Part shown: piece after piece, positions 1-11,921 of the stretch
Layout of the letters: each line of letters begins with the position of its first letter
Position numbering within the stretch: position 1 is the stretch's first letter
Origin: Erythrophleum ivorense
Lineage: Eukaryota; Streptophyta; Magnoliopsida; Fabales; Fabaceae
Direction: 5' to 3'
DNA: 64,000 nt
NCBI GenBank assembly: GCA_026724425.1
Contig: JAIUCV010000229.1
Coordinates: forward strand, 124,001-188,000
The notes under the pieces: generated by a model
The model's input: the letters and a program-made list of their open reading frames with translations, nothing else
Database searches by the model: none
Told to the model about the DNA's origin: nothing
Translations under genes and position numbers: made by a program

Positions 1-282
1 TTAGAGCCAGTAATACTTAGATGCGATAATAAAGCTGCAATACACATAGCAGCTAATTCGGTCTTCCATGAGAGAACAAAGCATATTGAGATTGATTGTT
101 ATTTTATGAGAGAAAAAATACAAGCAGGATTAATCGTTACTCAACATGTCAGAACAGAAGAGCAAGTGGCAGATATATTGACGAAGGCATTAAGCAAACA
201 CCAACATCATTATCTGTTATTCAAGTTGGGTCTTGTGAATGTTTTCAGCCCCAACTTGAGGGGGAGTATTAAAGATAACTGA
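1..282 (+). pseudogene. Ty1/copia polyprotein, C-terminal RNase H end (5' cut by window)
   Basis: Frame 1 is open from the window edge to a TGA at 280-282 and encodes the end of a copia-type RNase H. It has the LRCDNKAAIHIA segment (RNase H aspartate), then HERTKHIEIDCYF and a VADILTKAL motif, in the order seen in plant copia Pol proteins. The polypurine tract and LTR follow directly, as expected. No stop or frameshift is visible in this piece, so it is the least decayed retroelement coding sequence in the window. Gag, protease, integrase and reverse transcriptase would lie upstream of position 1. Whether the whole element is intact cannot be judged. Confidence 0.85.
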
Positions 283-439
283 TGCCCGTGACTATCATAA
301 CGTTTAGTTAGTTAGTTGAGTCAGAAAACTAATCAGTTGCAATGTAGATGATATTTATATTCAGGGTGCTACCATAATAAAGTATCAATACATCATTCAA
401 TATCAAAATTTTTTCCCGTTCTCTTATCTGCTCATTACA
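256..439 (+). repeat. Polypurine tract and short 3' LTR of the copia element
   Basis: The purine run TTGAGGGGGAG at 256-266 is the usual copia plus-strand priming tract. The LTR should begin just after it (about 267) and probably ends at a CA near 439, giving roughly 170 bp. The partner LTR is outside the window, so both edges are inferred. No target duplication can be tested. Confidence 0.6.
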
Positions 440-960
440 TATTTTAAGGGTCTAAATGTGGGTTGGGTAATATGATATTCATCTATATTGTATATTTGTT
501 ATTTATATTTCACATATATTTATATATATTGATCAATTTAATATATTGAAAAAGCAAAAAAACTATTAAAATAGCATTCTATTAGTTTTGGATTATATTA
601 TAGTTGTTTAAGACATATAATTCTTTGTTGTAATTTTGTATAAATAGATTTTTACATAAAGGAGTCTCAATTGAAAAAAAAAATTGTTCACTTTGAAATT
701 TGTTTAAATAAATATAGGTTTGGCCTACCCATTTTAAAATTTACCACTAAATATGGATTCAAAGATGAAGACTATAATATCTTACCTGTAACCTACTCAT
801 AATCATCCCTATTTGTTACTATATGCTAACATATACAAAAGAAAAACACAAGTGCACGCACTTGTATAATGTGCAATTAATTTTAGTCAAAATGTTGAAA
901 TAAGGGTGGGAAAAGAAGAAGTTGATAATCAAGTAGATGAAGTAACTAGAATTGTTAATT
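440..960. other. AT-rich spacer between two copia elements
   Basis: No gene, RNA or element signature seen. It consists of A/T-rich sequence with short homopolymers. Confidence 0.6.
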
Positions 961-1462
961 TGTTGTAAAATTAATGAAAATATAAAAAATGTAACAAGAG
1001 TAAAAAAAATTGAGAGGAGAAGGAAAAAATAATTCTCATTTACTTAGATACTTCATACTTAGTATATAATTTCTATTTATAGGCCTTTAAATATAAAACA
1101 AACCTATGAGTTACAACAACAGAAATTAAAAGATTGATTTACATAATTGTACAATATAAATAATTTATAAGGTATATGCCATTACACATTAGAAGAGATC
1201 TTATAGAGTTATTCTTTAGGAGTTGTGAACATTCATTTAATTATATCATTTATAACACTATCTTTAATGTATATTAACAAATAATATATCTCATTAAAAC
1301 TTTATTAATTAAGAAAAAAGTCAATGAGATAAAAACCTAATAAAGGAAAAAGGATATACAATATTTATAATAGTCAATATAAATTGCCTTATTAAAAATC
1401 TTACCAAAAAAATCCAATAGGATAAAACTTTAGTTAAGAAAAAAAAAGTACATGTCTTTTAT
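961..1462 (-). repeat. 3' LTR of copia element 1
   Basis: This is the left copy of the direct repeat. The edge at 961 (TG on plus, CA on minus) is well defined by alignment with 5771. The inner edge is set by the polypurine tract at about 1463. Length is about 500 bp. Confidence 0.65.
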
Positions 1463-2280
1463 TCCCCCTAATGCAACACTTTGTGTCTTTGAATTGGCAT
1501 GTTTCAATACTATAAACCAAACTTTCAAATATGACAATTGACAATACCTTAGTGAACAAATCTACCAAATTATTACATGAATAAATCAGTTGAATATCTA
1601 TATCATCATTTTTGTAAAGATTATGATTGAAAAGAATTTGGTGAAATATCTTTTATTTTATTTTCTTAATGTACCATCCTTTTAGTGAAGCTATGCATGA
1701 TACTTTATTTTTATAAAATATTATTAAAATATTTTTCTTTAATGAAAAACCATACATCCCTTAAATATACTAGGTCATTAATCTAAACCAAATACACTCT
1801 TAACTTGGCCAACCATATCTAGCCAACCTTAGTCTTGAGCTTCAATTAAGGCTTCACATTTGGAACTCTATGCCTTATTTCTTAGAGGTTTTTTGTTGGT
1901 ATAATTATACCTTCTACATGTAAATAAATAATATATTTAAGATTTAGTTTTATATGGATCAAATAAGTATTATGCATCTGCATAGCCAATTAATTATGAT
2001 ATAGATTTAGTTAAATAAAATAACTATATATCCTTCAAAGATATTACAATAAATGCTTAACTTAATTGCAATGTCTTTTTGTTAAAGAAAAACTAAATCT
2101 TGTTAACAAACTTATAGTAAATACAATATCAAGTCATTAAAATATATTAATGCTCCTATAACACTAAGATATTGTATTTTAAAAAGTTCATAATTTTGTT
2201 GAAAATAAAGAGATTTTTTATTCATATCTAGCGATCTTATAATCATTAGAATACTTAGTAGACATGTTTTATCTATAGAA

Positions 2281-2478
2281 TCACTTTAAAATCTTTTTAA
2301 TATAAGTTAATTGATAAAGAAAAATTGCATTTGTTATATGTTCGATCTGTAAGTTAAGACAAAACTTTATTTTCCTAAATTCTTTTATCTTAAATTCTTT
2401 TTTCAAATAATTAACTATCTTTTGAAATTTTTCAAGAGTTTCAATAATATTTAAATTATCAGTACATATAGTAATCAT
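2281..2478 (-). pseudogene. Copia 1 reverse transcriptase fragment
   Basis: A 65-residue open stretch on the minus strand reads NLNIIETLEKFQKIVNYLKK..FKIKEFRKIKFCLNLQIEH. This closely follows the RT segment just after the catalytic YxDD loop of plant copia Pol, where families typically have LKKEFEMKDLG and a FCLGLQIEH-like block. The YxDD itself is not in this open piece. Stops on both sides show it is a remnant. It lies between the integrase remnant and the 3' LTR, as expected. Confidence 0.8.
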
Positions 2479-4129
2479 GACAAATTCTTATCCAAATATT
2501 TTTATAAAAACATATAAGTAAATTGGATCATTTTTATAACCTTTCTGTAATAAATATTTACTAAGATGATTGTATTTTAATTCATATAAGAATTTATAAA
2601 AACATATTAAGCAATTTTCCTATAGTCTAATCATGCTTTTATCATTTTAAATTCTTTAGAGATTTTCATGTCAATTTCACCATCTAATAAGCCATATAAA
2701 AAAAGTTATAATAATATTTATCAAACACATATCAAACTTTTTATGAACTATCAAACTAATAAGATATCTTAAAGTAATTGTATCCATCAAAGCATAATAT
2801 ATTTCTTCATAATTAATGCTAAACTTTTGCAAAAACTTTTGTACTACAAGTTGTACTTTATATTTAATGACTTTGTTTTTCTTATTTTGTTTTTACACAA
2901 ATACCTATTTATATCCTACTAGTTTTACATCTTTAAGTGTTTGCGCTATAAGTCCAAAAACTACACATTTTGAGAGTGAGTTTAATTTTATTTGAATTGC
3001 ATCTTTTCATTTTCGTTAAGCATTTGTCTATATTCTTTAACAAATTTAAGTTTAAGATTATCATTTTATTATATTAGTTTACTAGCAACAACTATATCTT
3101 TTTAGTTCTATCTCCTTTTTTTTTTTTTGGTAGTGATGTAACTTATTGAGATTTCTTTATTATTTTCAAGTACCTAAACCTCTTTTGATATTTTGTGATT
3201 AGTTATGTTTTGACTTTTCTTGAGTACTTACCTCTGTTAGATGACTATCTTGCATGGTTATTTGCTCTTTTTTTTTTTAGGATTTTTATCTTTTTAATCA
3301 ATTGGTCTATTACACTTCAAGCATGGCTTACTCTTATTTGCACTAACAGATTGTCCTAATAGAATGTTAATTCAAATTGGAGCATTTTCAAGTGGTATAT
3401 AAGATTTAGCAACTTTTTTTAAATCAATAAATGCATCTGACAATAGATTTGTAATATTTTGTAAATGTATTATTTTCTAAATTTCTAATTCACATTGCTT
3501 TATACAAGAATTTAGATGAGATAATGATAATACATTTTATAAAATTTATTTTTTAGCTACTTATTATCTCCTTAATGTTGAGAAAACCATTTTTTTCAAA
3601 ATGACAATTGCCAAATTGTGTCATAGATAAAAAGAGACTCTTAACCATCATATATTCTTCACCTTCTTTAAAGACCCATCTTTGTACATTGTGGTAAAGT
3701 AATTAGAACATATATTACACATCTAAAAATTCTAAATTAGGAAATATTTGGCTCTTAATCAAAAGTCAATTGTAAAGGAAAGGATTTATAATAATTTGTT
3801 AGTTTGATAGTATAAGTGTTGTTACATGTAAAATCATATATCCCAATATCAAAATGGGAAGATTTATTTTTATAAGTATTCGTCTAACTATTAATTAGAG
3901 GTGTTTGATAAATGATTTTATTGAACCATTTTGTATGAGCATGAGCAACAGAATTTTTAACTATTATTTCACTAGATATACAATAGTCATCATCAAAAGT
4001 TTGAGATGTAAACTCACTAGCATTATCAAGACAAATGTCTTAATTGCATAATCTAAAAATTGTACTCTTAATCAAATTATTTGAGCAAATAAACTCACAA
4101 ATGTTAGGTTACAAGTTGATAACAAGCAC

Positions 4130-4235
4130 ATATATAACCATTTTTGTAAATGCATATATCAAACCCATATAATATTCAAATGGTCTACATGGTGGATGAA
4201 TAGGTCTGCATATATCTCCTTGGCAACATTTCAAA
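4130..4235 (-). pseudogene. Copia 1 integrase core remnant with altered catalytic residue
   Basis: The minus strand encodes KCCQGDICRPIHPPCRPFEY followed by YMGLIYAFTK. This is the start of the copia integrase catalytic core, where the family normally has a GPIHPPCGPF block followed by an LIDAST-like strand. The first catalytic Asp of the DDE triad falls where this copy has Tyr (LIYAF). Together with surrounding stops this marks an inactive integrase. Confidence 0.75.
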
Positions 4236-5078
4236 AATGCAAAGTATTTAATCCCAATTTTAATTATGATACTCTAATAATTAATTTACTTTAAGAACAA
4301 GTAATACATGAGATTTTTTTAAAATTAAAGAATCTTTTTATTCTCCAATAGATGTCCATGTGAATTTTTAGTAATTTTTTATATCATATTTGATCTGAAA
4401 TGGCATAACCAATCATGCCAAACCATAAATGTATTTAAATAAACTTATGGTTTACTATATCAGGTGCTTCAATTATACTAATATTTGTAGTGCAAACTAG
4501 AAGATAAGATACACAATTTTTCCAAGACATATTTCTTTCTTGATATAATAATTGTGATATGCCAATATTCAATATTTTTCTCATTTGTAGTCTCAATATG
4601 ATATCTATTATGGTTGATATCTTTAAAAATTAATAAATTTTTTTAAGATTTAGTAGAAAATAACGTATCATCAATAATAAACTTCATCTTCCTAAGTAAT
4701 AATATAGTAATTCTTTTAGATCATTCAATAATTCTATATTACCCAATATAGTATTGACATTGGCATTCCTTATAATCAAATGGAAAAAAAAAATATTTTT
4801 CATCTATAAGCATTATTTGCGAGACATAAGTTTTACCATGGATCTTATATCCAATCATAAAATGGGAAACATTCATTTTAATTCTTCAAGAATTAAATCA
4901 TATTCTATTATGCATAATTTTTAAAGAACTAACATATATTATATTATCATATATATTATCATTATACATTTTTACTACTCATTAACAATATAGTATCAAC
5001 TATTCCAATATTGCTATAACAAAAGTACATTCTAAATATGAAACATTAGGTTTTTTTTTCCAAGTGATACATGTAAAG

Positions 5079-5080
<2 letters not shown>

Positions 5081-5114
<34 letters not shown>
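5081..5114. repeat. (GT)17 microsatellite
   Basis: An uninterrupted GT dinucleotide run inside the body of copia element 1. It is the only long GT/AC run seen in a window otherwise rich in AT dinucleotides. Confidence 0.97.
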
Positions 5115-5117
<3 letters not shown>

Positions 5118-5770
5118 GGAAGAAATTACAATTGGTCTTCTCTTTTAAGATCTTAATATCTGCATATAAATTGTCACAATAAAACATATTACTATCACAA
5201 AATAATCATTCAATATCTTATGGTAGGCTTTACGACTTTTTTGTATTTTCAAACTTAAAGAATTTATGGCCATTTGTCTTTATGAATTTTTACTATATTC
5301 TAGTCATTGGTCATAATTTTATGTCATTTAAATAATTGTAGCAAGTTATTATTAACCTTTAATGATTAATTTATGCATACGTCATCAAATTCTTTGGTGG
5401 CACAAAGTATATAAACTATTAGCTTTTAGGATTATAATAAAAATATCATTTACAATCATTAATTTATTAAAATATACCACAAAATTTTTCTTTATATATA
5501 CACTATTCATTTAACCGATGAAATTATTGGTTACAAGATAATTAAAACTAAAGGTCATGTAACTATTAGCCATTTAATCATGTTTAACCTTTTGGTTTTT
5601 GAAATATTTGCCAATATCAAATTGATAATTATATTATGAATATGAATAAAGTATTGAATTTTTTAATAATATAAAGTAGAAATAAAATATTTCTTATACC
5701 CTTGTGTGATAAACAACAAAGTCTAAGGATTGATGCTTGACACTAATTTGATAGAGACTTATATTGATAA

Positions 5771-6135
5771 TGTATTGTAAAATTAATTAAAATATAAGAA
5801 ATATAATAAAAATAAGAGAGGAAATTAAAAGGAGAAAAGAGAAGATGATTCTTATTTATTTGTATACTTTTTGCATAGTACTTCTATTTGTAGGCTTTTA
5901 ATCATAAAGATAAACTTATAAATTACCATAACATAAATGAAAAAATTAATCTCTATATAATTATATAATATAAATATTTTAACAGTTATGGAGTATATGA
6001 CCTTAAACAAGAGAAAGAATCCTAAAGTCATTCTTTGAGAGTTATGGTCATCTATATAATTATATCATGCACAACATAGTTTTTATTTTTAAGACAAAGA
6101 TAGTTATTAATTTATTTAACATACATATTTTTGAA

Positions 6136-6173
<38 letters not shown>

Positions 6174-6310
6174 AGATAAAATAATAATTCAAGAAAAAAG
6201 AAAAACACACAATGCTTTCATATATTATAAATTATTACACATCCTTTTTTTTAACCAAAAGATTTCTTATAACTAAATTCATTTTAACAAAAATATCCTT
6301 AAGAAGAATA
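5771..6310 (-). repeat. 5' LTR of copia element 1, containing an (AT)15 expansion
   Basis: This is the right copy of the direct repeat. It aligns with 961-1462 through the conserved blocks but is longer, partly because of a 30-bp (AT)15 run at 6141-6170. The outer end near 6310 is approximate. Divergence between the two LTRs is large by eye, indicating an ancient insertion. Confidence 0.6.
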
Positions 6311-6890
6311 ATAATTTCATTTATAAAAAATATGACTTTTCAAATTTTTGTTTCAATATTATTTATTTTGTGTTACAATAATAAATTTAGTTTATTCTAA
6401 AATGTTATTACATTTATAAGTGTTTATGTTGGTTAAACATATATATATTAATACATATATTATTGATAAAATTAAATTTTCTTAATTATTGCCTTTTAAT
6501 TAGTTAGATTTATTAAAAAAATTTATCTTGTGAATATATTTTTTGTTTTTAATAATTATTCATTTTCTTTTAAATTATTTTAAATATATTAAATTAAAGA
6601 AATAGTTATTTTACACATTTATGAATAATTTAGTTAAAAACAAATTTAGTTGTAAGGTGAATTTTGAATTTTAGAAAACAACAACCATATTTGAAAGGAA
6701 AGGAGAGTAATATCCAACCTACTTTTTTAGTCTTTCTTAATAAAGTTGTTAATGTATTAAGAAGTTTTAACATATATTTGGTCATGAAAAAAATAAGTAG
6801 ATCAAGATAGGTGTAATAAAGATTATGCAATTTTTTATATGTTTGCTATTAAGTTTTACAATTAAAATATGATAAGTGTACAATTTTTTA
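6311..6890. other. AT-rich spacer
   Basis: Nothing recognisable. Open frames here are short and of low complexity. Confidence 0.6.
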
Positions 6891-6895
6891 TATAA
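6891..6895. repeat. Candidate 5-bp target duplication, left (TATAA)
   Basis: TATAA here matches TATAA at 11917-11921 directly outside the other LTR. Five bases is the usual copia length. The sequence is AT-rich, so chance agreement is possible. Confidence 0.5.
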
Positions 6896-7133
6896 TAACA
6901 AAAGAGAAGGAAAATAATTTTGAATTCTACCTTTTTTAAGAGAATGTTAAAGGCTATATAAAAAGGAAATTACAAAGGGAGAATATGAGAGAAAAAACAC
7001 TCCCAAAAAATTGACTTACAAATTTAAACTAAAATCATTCTAAATAAGGAATTTAATCAAATTCATATCTAATTTCTTTAATTAAGGGATTTACATCTAT
7101 TAAATACTTATAATTAAGAATAATATGTTAACA
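6896..7133 (-). repeat. 3' LTR of copia element 2
   Basis: It ends at 7133 in GTTAACA, so on the minus strand the LTR starts TGTTAAC, immediately after the polypurine tract. Relative to the right LTR it appears to carry an extra block of about 11 bp (GAGAAGGAAAA) near its outer end. Confidence 0.75.
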
Positions 7134-7201
7134 CTCCCCTTCAAGTTGAGGAATAGAAGTCTTTCACTCTTAACTTGCATATAAGACCATGAAATTTCAA
7201 G

Positions 7202-7390
7202 TTATTTAGCCTTTTTGTTAAAACATCTACCAATTGCCGGTTTGATGATGACATAAGACATGCAAATTGGTCCTTCTTCTAACTTTTCTTTAATAAAAGT
7301 TCTATCGATTTCAATATGATTTATCCTATCATTTTGTATAGGATTATAAATAATATTAATGGTTGATTGATTGTCGTAATAAAGCCTCAT
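7202..7390 (-). pseudogene. Copia 2 RNase H C-terminal fragment
   Basis: The minus strand encodes LYYDNQSTINIIYNPIQNDR then INHIEIDRTFIKEKLEEG. This is the DNxSAI...HIEID..FIREK block at the end of copia RNase H. The conserved Asp of YYDN is present. It sits next to the 3' LTR as expected. Confidence 0.85.
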
Positions 7391-7708
7391 AAGACCTTCC
7401 TATTTGATTTTCAAGTCATTTAAAATGATCTTCAACTAAAGGAGTTCTTACACTCCTTGGTCATTAGCTCTAAATTTAGATTCTATAGATGACCTTACCA
7501 CCATATTTTGCTTCTTACTCCTCCATGTCGTTGAATTCCCCTTAAGAAAAGTATAATAACCTATTGTTGATCTTTTATCCATCATAGATCTTACATAGTC
7601 AGAATCAATGTATGCTTTAAGATTGAGAGTATTGTCCTTTTTGAATAAAATGCCCTTCCTTAAACTACTTTTTAAGTACTGAAATACCTCATAGGCTGCT
7701 TGGAGGTG

Positions 7709-8233
7709 TCATTCCCAAGGGTCATGGATGAATTGGTTGACCACACTAAATGGATATGTTATGTCTAATCGAGTGTGAGAAAGGTGTATGAGTCTGCCAA
7801 CTAGCTTTTGATACATTTTTTCGTCAATAGGTGGTTCTTCTTTTGCTTTTCCCAATTTTTGGTTTAGATATATTGGGATGGAGGCTAGTTTACATCCAAA
7901 CTTCCATATTTCTATCAACAAATTAGTAACATACTTTTGTAGTGATATAAAGATCCTTTGTGAGGAATAATCTACCTTAATACTGAAAAAATATTTCAAT
8001 TTTCCTAACTCCTTTAACTTGAACTCCTTCACTAGTCTTTCTCTTAAATCAAGTTTTTCTTTCTCATCATTACCAGTTACAATGATGTCATCTATGTATA
8101 CTAAAAAAGTTATAACTCCCCTTATAGCTGAGTATTTAAAGAAGAGAATGTGATCGTCATGGCTTTGCTTGTACCTAGCCTTTTTTATCACTTTTGCAAG
8201 TCTTTCAGACCATGCTTTAGAGGACAATTTCAA
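7709..8233 (-). pseudogene. Copia 2 reverse transcriptase fragment with intact YIDD
   Basis: A 174-residue open stretch on the minus strand covers the RT palm and thumb. In order it has the AWSERL segment, HDDHILFFK, the catalytic VYIDDIIVTG loop with both aspartates, then FKLKELGKLKYFFSIKV, and finally the KLVGRLIHLSHTRLDITYPF connection region. This is the standard copia RT arrangement. The N-terminal RT part continues at higher coordinates in other frames, separated by frameshifts. It is the longest coding remnant among the retroelements here. Confidence 0.9.
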
Positions 8234-9739
8234 CCCAGAAAGAGCCTTTTTAGCTTGTAAACTTTGCTACCCATGCGTTTTTCAAATCTTGGTAAGATAT
8301 TTATGTAAATTTCTTCATTTAAGTCACCATGAAGGAAAGCATTTTTTGACATCATATTGTAGTAACTGCCAATTGTAGTGTGTAGCTAACAATAGCAAAA
8401 TTCTTATGGTGTTCATCTTTGCAACTTCAACAAATGTCTCTTGGTAATCCACCTTATAAGTTTGCAAGTATCCCTTGGCCACCAAATGAGCTTTATACAT
8501 TTTTTTCGAGACCCACTAGCCTTGTACTTAAGTGTAAAGATCCACTCGCAATCAACAATGTTCTTCCATTTTAGTTTATTAACAATATCCTATGTTTTAT
8601 TCTTTTCTTAAGCCTTCATCTCTTCACTCATAGCATCTCTTCACTCTTTTTTTGTCAATACCTCAGAAACATTGTTAAGGATATCAATGGTATTTAAACT
8701 TATAATAAAATTTTTACATGCTGGTGACAGGTACTTAAGAGAAACATAAAAAAAAAAGGTAAAGTTGATGTTTGGTGCATTCTCTAGTTTCTTTTCCAAA
8801 AATAATGGGAAGATTAAGATTTGTTGTGTGTATAAGTGTGTTAATAGATTGAGTGTCTATAGATTGATTAGAACTTATTATGTTTTCAATCTCAAGATTT
8901 GAGTTGGATTCTTCGACTTGTTTCGTTTTAGAAGAACCTTTTCCTTTAAATATACTTGAAAGAAACTTGGAAAATTGTGAGTGCCACTAGTTAGGATGGG
9001 AGGTGGTTTGAGTTGTTCAATCACTGGGTTGGGAAATGGTTCATGTTCTGTAGGTTTAATGGCTCAAGTTGGAAAGTCAAGGTTTTTTAGTGGCTCAAAA
9101 ACCTTACAAGTACTATTTTCTATTCTAGAAATCTCCCCTTAAAGATGGAACTTGAAGAAAAAAAGTTTTATTTCAACAAAGGTAACATCTACAGAAATGT
9201 AGAATTTTCTAAAAGAAGGATTATAACACTTGTAACCTTTTTGCATGTAGGAGTAGACAAGGAACACACACTTAATGGCTTAAAGATCAAGCTTGTCTCT
9301 ATGTTGGTTGTGAATATGGACAAATGCAATGCATATAAATACTTGAGGTGTAAGGCCACTAGAGGTTCTAAAATGGGATAGAGGCTAGTAAGGATTTTTA
9401 GAGGACTTTTATTGTCTAAAACTCGAAAAGGGATTCTATTGATCATATATGTAGCAGTGAAGGCAGCCTCTCCCTTATATGACTTAAAGACATTGCCTTA
9501 AAAGAGGAAGGTTAGAGTAGCATTAAGTAAATGTCTATTTTTTTTCTTAACTACTCCATTTTGTTAGGTTGTGTTTACACATAAAGAGTCATGAATAAAC
9601 CCTTGTGATTGATAGTATGATCACAAGCTCTAGTTAAAATATTCCCTTTTGCTATCTAATCAAAACCTCTTTATTTTTACCTTGAATTGATTTTGGATTA
9701 TTGAATGGAAGTTAGGTATGGTGGTGCACATATCATATT

Positions 9740-9960
9740 TATATTTTAAGAGAAAAAACCATGTAACTTAAGTGCAATCATTAATTAAAGTCACAAACTA
9801 ATGAACCCTAAAAATATTAGGTGTACGAGAAAAACCCCATATGTCATTATGAATTCAATGAAATGGATAAGAACTTCCTTTATTGCTAATAGGAAAAGGT
9901 ACATAAGTATGCTTTGCCATTTCACAAACATCACAATGGAAATTAAAAGTTTCTAATCCT
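9740..9960 (-). pseudogene. Copia 2 integrase fragment
   Basis: Around 9905-9955 the minus strand reads NFHCDVCEMAKHT, the CxxC half of the integrase zinc-binding module followed by the AKHT block typical of copia integrases. Downstream on that strand, degenerate core sequence with FLGF..L, T and VTW/FFL-like pieces follows, broken by stops. Boundaries are approximate. Confidence 0.65.
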
Positions 9961-10659
9961 TGGAATAAATAAGGAAACATAATCTTCAAGACTTTAAAAG
10001 ATAGGTATCCTAAGCCAAGGAGATATAGCTAAATGTCATCTTTATTTGAGGAACTAAGACAAGACAATGACAAATTATTTCTACCTTCTTGTAATGGTTC
10101 AAGATAATAAAGGTTGTTCCTTTCCCTAGCAAGTCTAATCCTTTTCCTTGAGTCTTGGTCCTTAAAAACTCAATAATTAAAAAAAAAACAATGTAACATT
10201 GAAGGTCTTAGGTGAGTTTTTAGATAGAAACAAGGCTAGCTAATAGTTTTGAAACATGCAAAACATCTTCAAGGATTAAAATAGGTGTAATGTGTATTTC
10301 TCCCCCCATCCCCAGGCAACAAGAGCCATTTGTAACAACAATTTTTCTATTACTCAAGCAAGGAGTATAAGTCTAGAAAACTTAAAACATGGGGTTCATA
10401 TGGTTAGTAGCACCAAAATCTATCATCTAAAGGTTATCATATTTTTTTTTTCCTGAGGTATTCATATAAAGAAGGAATGGAGATTTACTTGAAAGAGCTA
10501 AGAAGTAAGTTCTGGAAGGCTTCTTGAGTGGCTCTAACAAATTTCTCAGCTTATCAACCTTTTCAATGGTGAATCTCCTTACAATGGGCTACTCTTCAAC
10601 TTGAGTTTGTTTTGTCAAGTATACCTGCGATTTCTATTCTCTAGTAAAATTTCCTATTC

Positions 10660-10760
10660 TTGGCTTGGTGATTCCTATATAGTTTCTGACATTTTTCTTT
10701 AGTGTGCTTTGGCTTCTTATGGTAGCTACACCAGAGGTTGTCATTGTTATCTCTCCTAGG
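10660..10760 (-). pseudogene. Copia 2 Gag zinc-knuckle remnant with a Cys-to-His change
   Basis: The minus strand encodes WCSYHKKPKHTKEKC followed by QKLYRNH. Plant copia Gag has a CCHC knuckle of the form CxxCxxxxHxxxxC at this place. Here the second Cys reads His, while the first Cys, His and last Cys remain. Surrounding Gag frames are broken. Confidence 0.75.
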
Positions 10761-11669
10761 CTATTTAGCTGAATCACTCTTTGTTTTTTTCTTAAAGGCT
10801 TGTCTTTGTCATTAGAACTTACCCATCCATGGCTTAAGGTTCAAGCATGACACTTCTTCAACTCTCATAAACCTGAACCATCAAAATTGTCTCTTCTAAA
10901 GATGGTGCGTCTTCCTTGCCACGAATCTAGATTGTGACTCGATCAAATTCAACATTTAAATTTGTCAAAAAAATCATTAACTCTATCTCTTTTAATATAG
11001 CCTCTCAAGATGGTAGCATCTTCAAGGCATTTCATTTCAAAAACATAATAATGGTCTAGCTCTTGTCACAGATTTTGTAATACATATGCATAATCTATGA
11101 TAAATTTTTCTCCTTGCTTAGTGGCTACAATTTTGACTTTGATTTCATATACCTGAGTAGCATCATAGGCCTTAAAGTATGTATGTTAAATAAAGTCCCA
11201 AATTTCCTTGGTTGAAGTCATAAACATGCAAGTGTCACTGATCATAGGATTCATGAAATCCCATAGCTAGGACATAATCATTAAAGTCTTCTTCATCTTA
11301 AGCATCAAACTTTGAGTCACTCCTTGTTGGCCCTATTCCAAGGAGATGGACGAGTCTCCCCTTGCCTTTAAGGTATGTTCAAACAAATTGGAACCACTTA
11401 AAGTAGTTCTTCCTATTGAACCTATAGGTGGCCTAGATATGTTGGAGTTTTCCAATCTTTTGAACAACATTGGATTCATTAAGTTGAATTGAATTGTTGG
11501 TGGAGGTTCCAAAGGTTGACATTGTGAGTGAATCAAAATGCAACAATTAAAGTTGTCGAACTCAAGAAAGAGGAGGAATAAAGATAGAGTAGGCAACAAC
11601 GAAGGCTACCAAAGAGGAATTTAGAAAGTGACAAAGGTTTCAAGGGACGAAAGTGGATCAAATCTAAGT

Positions 11670-11680
11670 GCTCTAATACC
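11670..11680 (-). other. Primer binding site of copia element 2
   Basis: On the minus strand it reads GGTATTAGAGC, matching the 3'-end complement of initiator tRNA-Met used by most plant copia elements with one transition. It lies one base from the LTR edge (11682). Confidence 0.75.
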
Positions 11681-11681
11681 G

Positions 11682-11916
11682 TGAAACAAAATAATTTTGA
11701 ATTCTACCCTTTTTTTTTTAGGTAAATGTTATAGGGTTATAAATAGGAAATTACAAAGGAAGAATATGAGAGAAAAAACACTATTAGAAAAATAGAATTG
11801 CAAATTTAAATTGAAATTCCTCCAAATAAGAGATTTAACCAGATTCTTATCTAGTCCCTTCAATTAATGGATTTAAATCTTTTAAAATATTTACAATAAA
11901 GACTAATATCTCTACA
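11682..11916 (-). repeat. 5' LTR of copia element 2
   Basis: It begins TGAAACAAAATAATTTTG at 11682 and ends TCTCTACA at 11916, so both termini fit the TG...CA rule. About 235 bp. It differs from the left LTR by many substitutions and small indels. Confidence 0.75.
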
Positions 11917-11921
11917 TATAA
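11917..11921. repeat. Candidate 5-bp target duplication, right (TATAA)
   Basis: Matches 6891-6895 outside the opposite LTR of copia element 2. Confidence 0.5.

Larger units (their letters stand above)
961..6310 (-). mobile_element. Degenerate Ty1/copia retrotransposon 1 (minus strand)
   Basis: Two diverged direct repeats flank the element. Both begin with TGT(a)TTGTAAAATTAAT (961 and 5771) and share a purine-rich GAGAGGA..AGGAGA stretch, ATTCTTATTTA, a TATAGGC/TGTAGGC box and TTATATCAT. Read on the minus strand they end in ACA, as an LTR should. Between them, minus-strand fragments show integrase (near 4140-4235) then reverse transcriptase (2281-2478), which is the copia order Gag-PR-IN-RT-RH. 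A purine tract complement, TTCCCCCTAA, lies at 1462-1471 next to the left LTR. Many stops, frameshifts and A/T tracts interrupt all frames, so the element is dead and old. The right outer edge is uncertain by perhaps 50 bp and no target duplication was assigned. Confidence 0.8.
6896..11916 (-). mobile_element. Degenerate Ty1/copia retrotransposon 2 (minus strand), both LTRs and likely TSD
   Basis: This 5.0-kb element is bounded by direct repeats of about 235 bp that share TAATTTTGAATTCTACC, GAAATTACAAAGG, GAATATGAGAGAAAAAACACT and further blocks. Just inside the right LTR, 11670-11680 reads GCTCTAATACC, the complement of a tRNA-iMet primer site with one mismatch. Just inside the left LTR, CTCCCCTT (7134-7141) is the complement of a polypurine tract. 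From high to low coordinates the minus strand shows a Gag zinc knuckle, the integrase CxxC finger, RT with an intact VYIDDI motif, and RNase H. TATAA flanks both sides (6891-6895 and 11917-11921). Multiple frameshifts and stops make it non-functional, but it is better preserved than element 1. Confidence 0.85.

Noticed and set aside
9145..9446. Opposing 78- and 85-codon frames inside copia element 2
   Set aside because: They lie within the decayed Pol region of the element; the plus frame is antisense noise.
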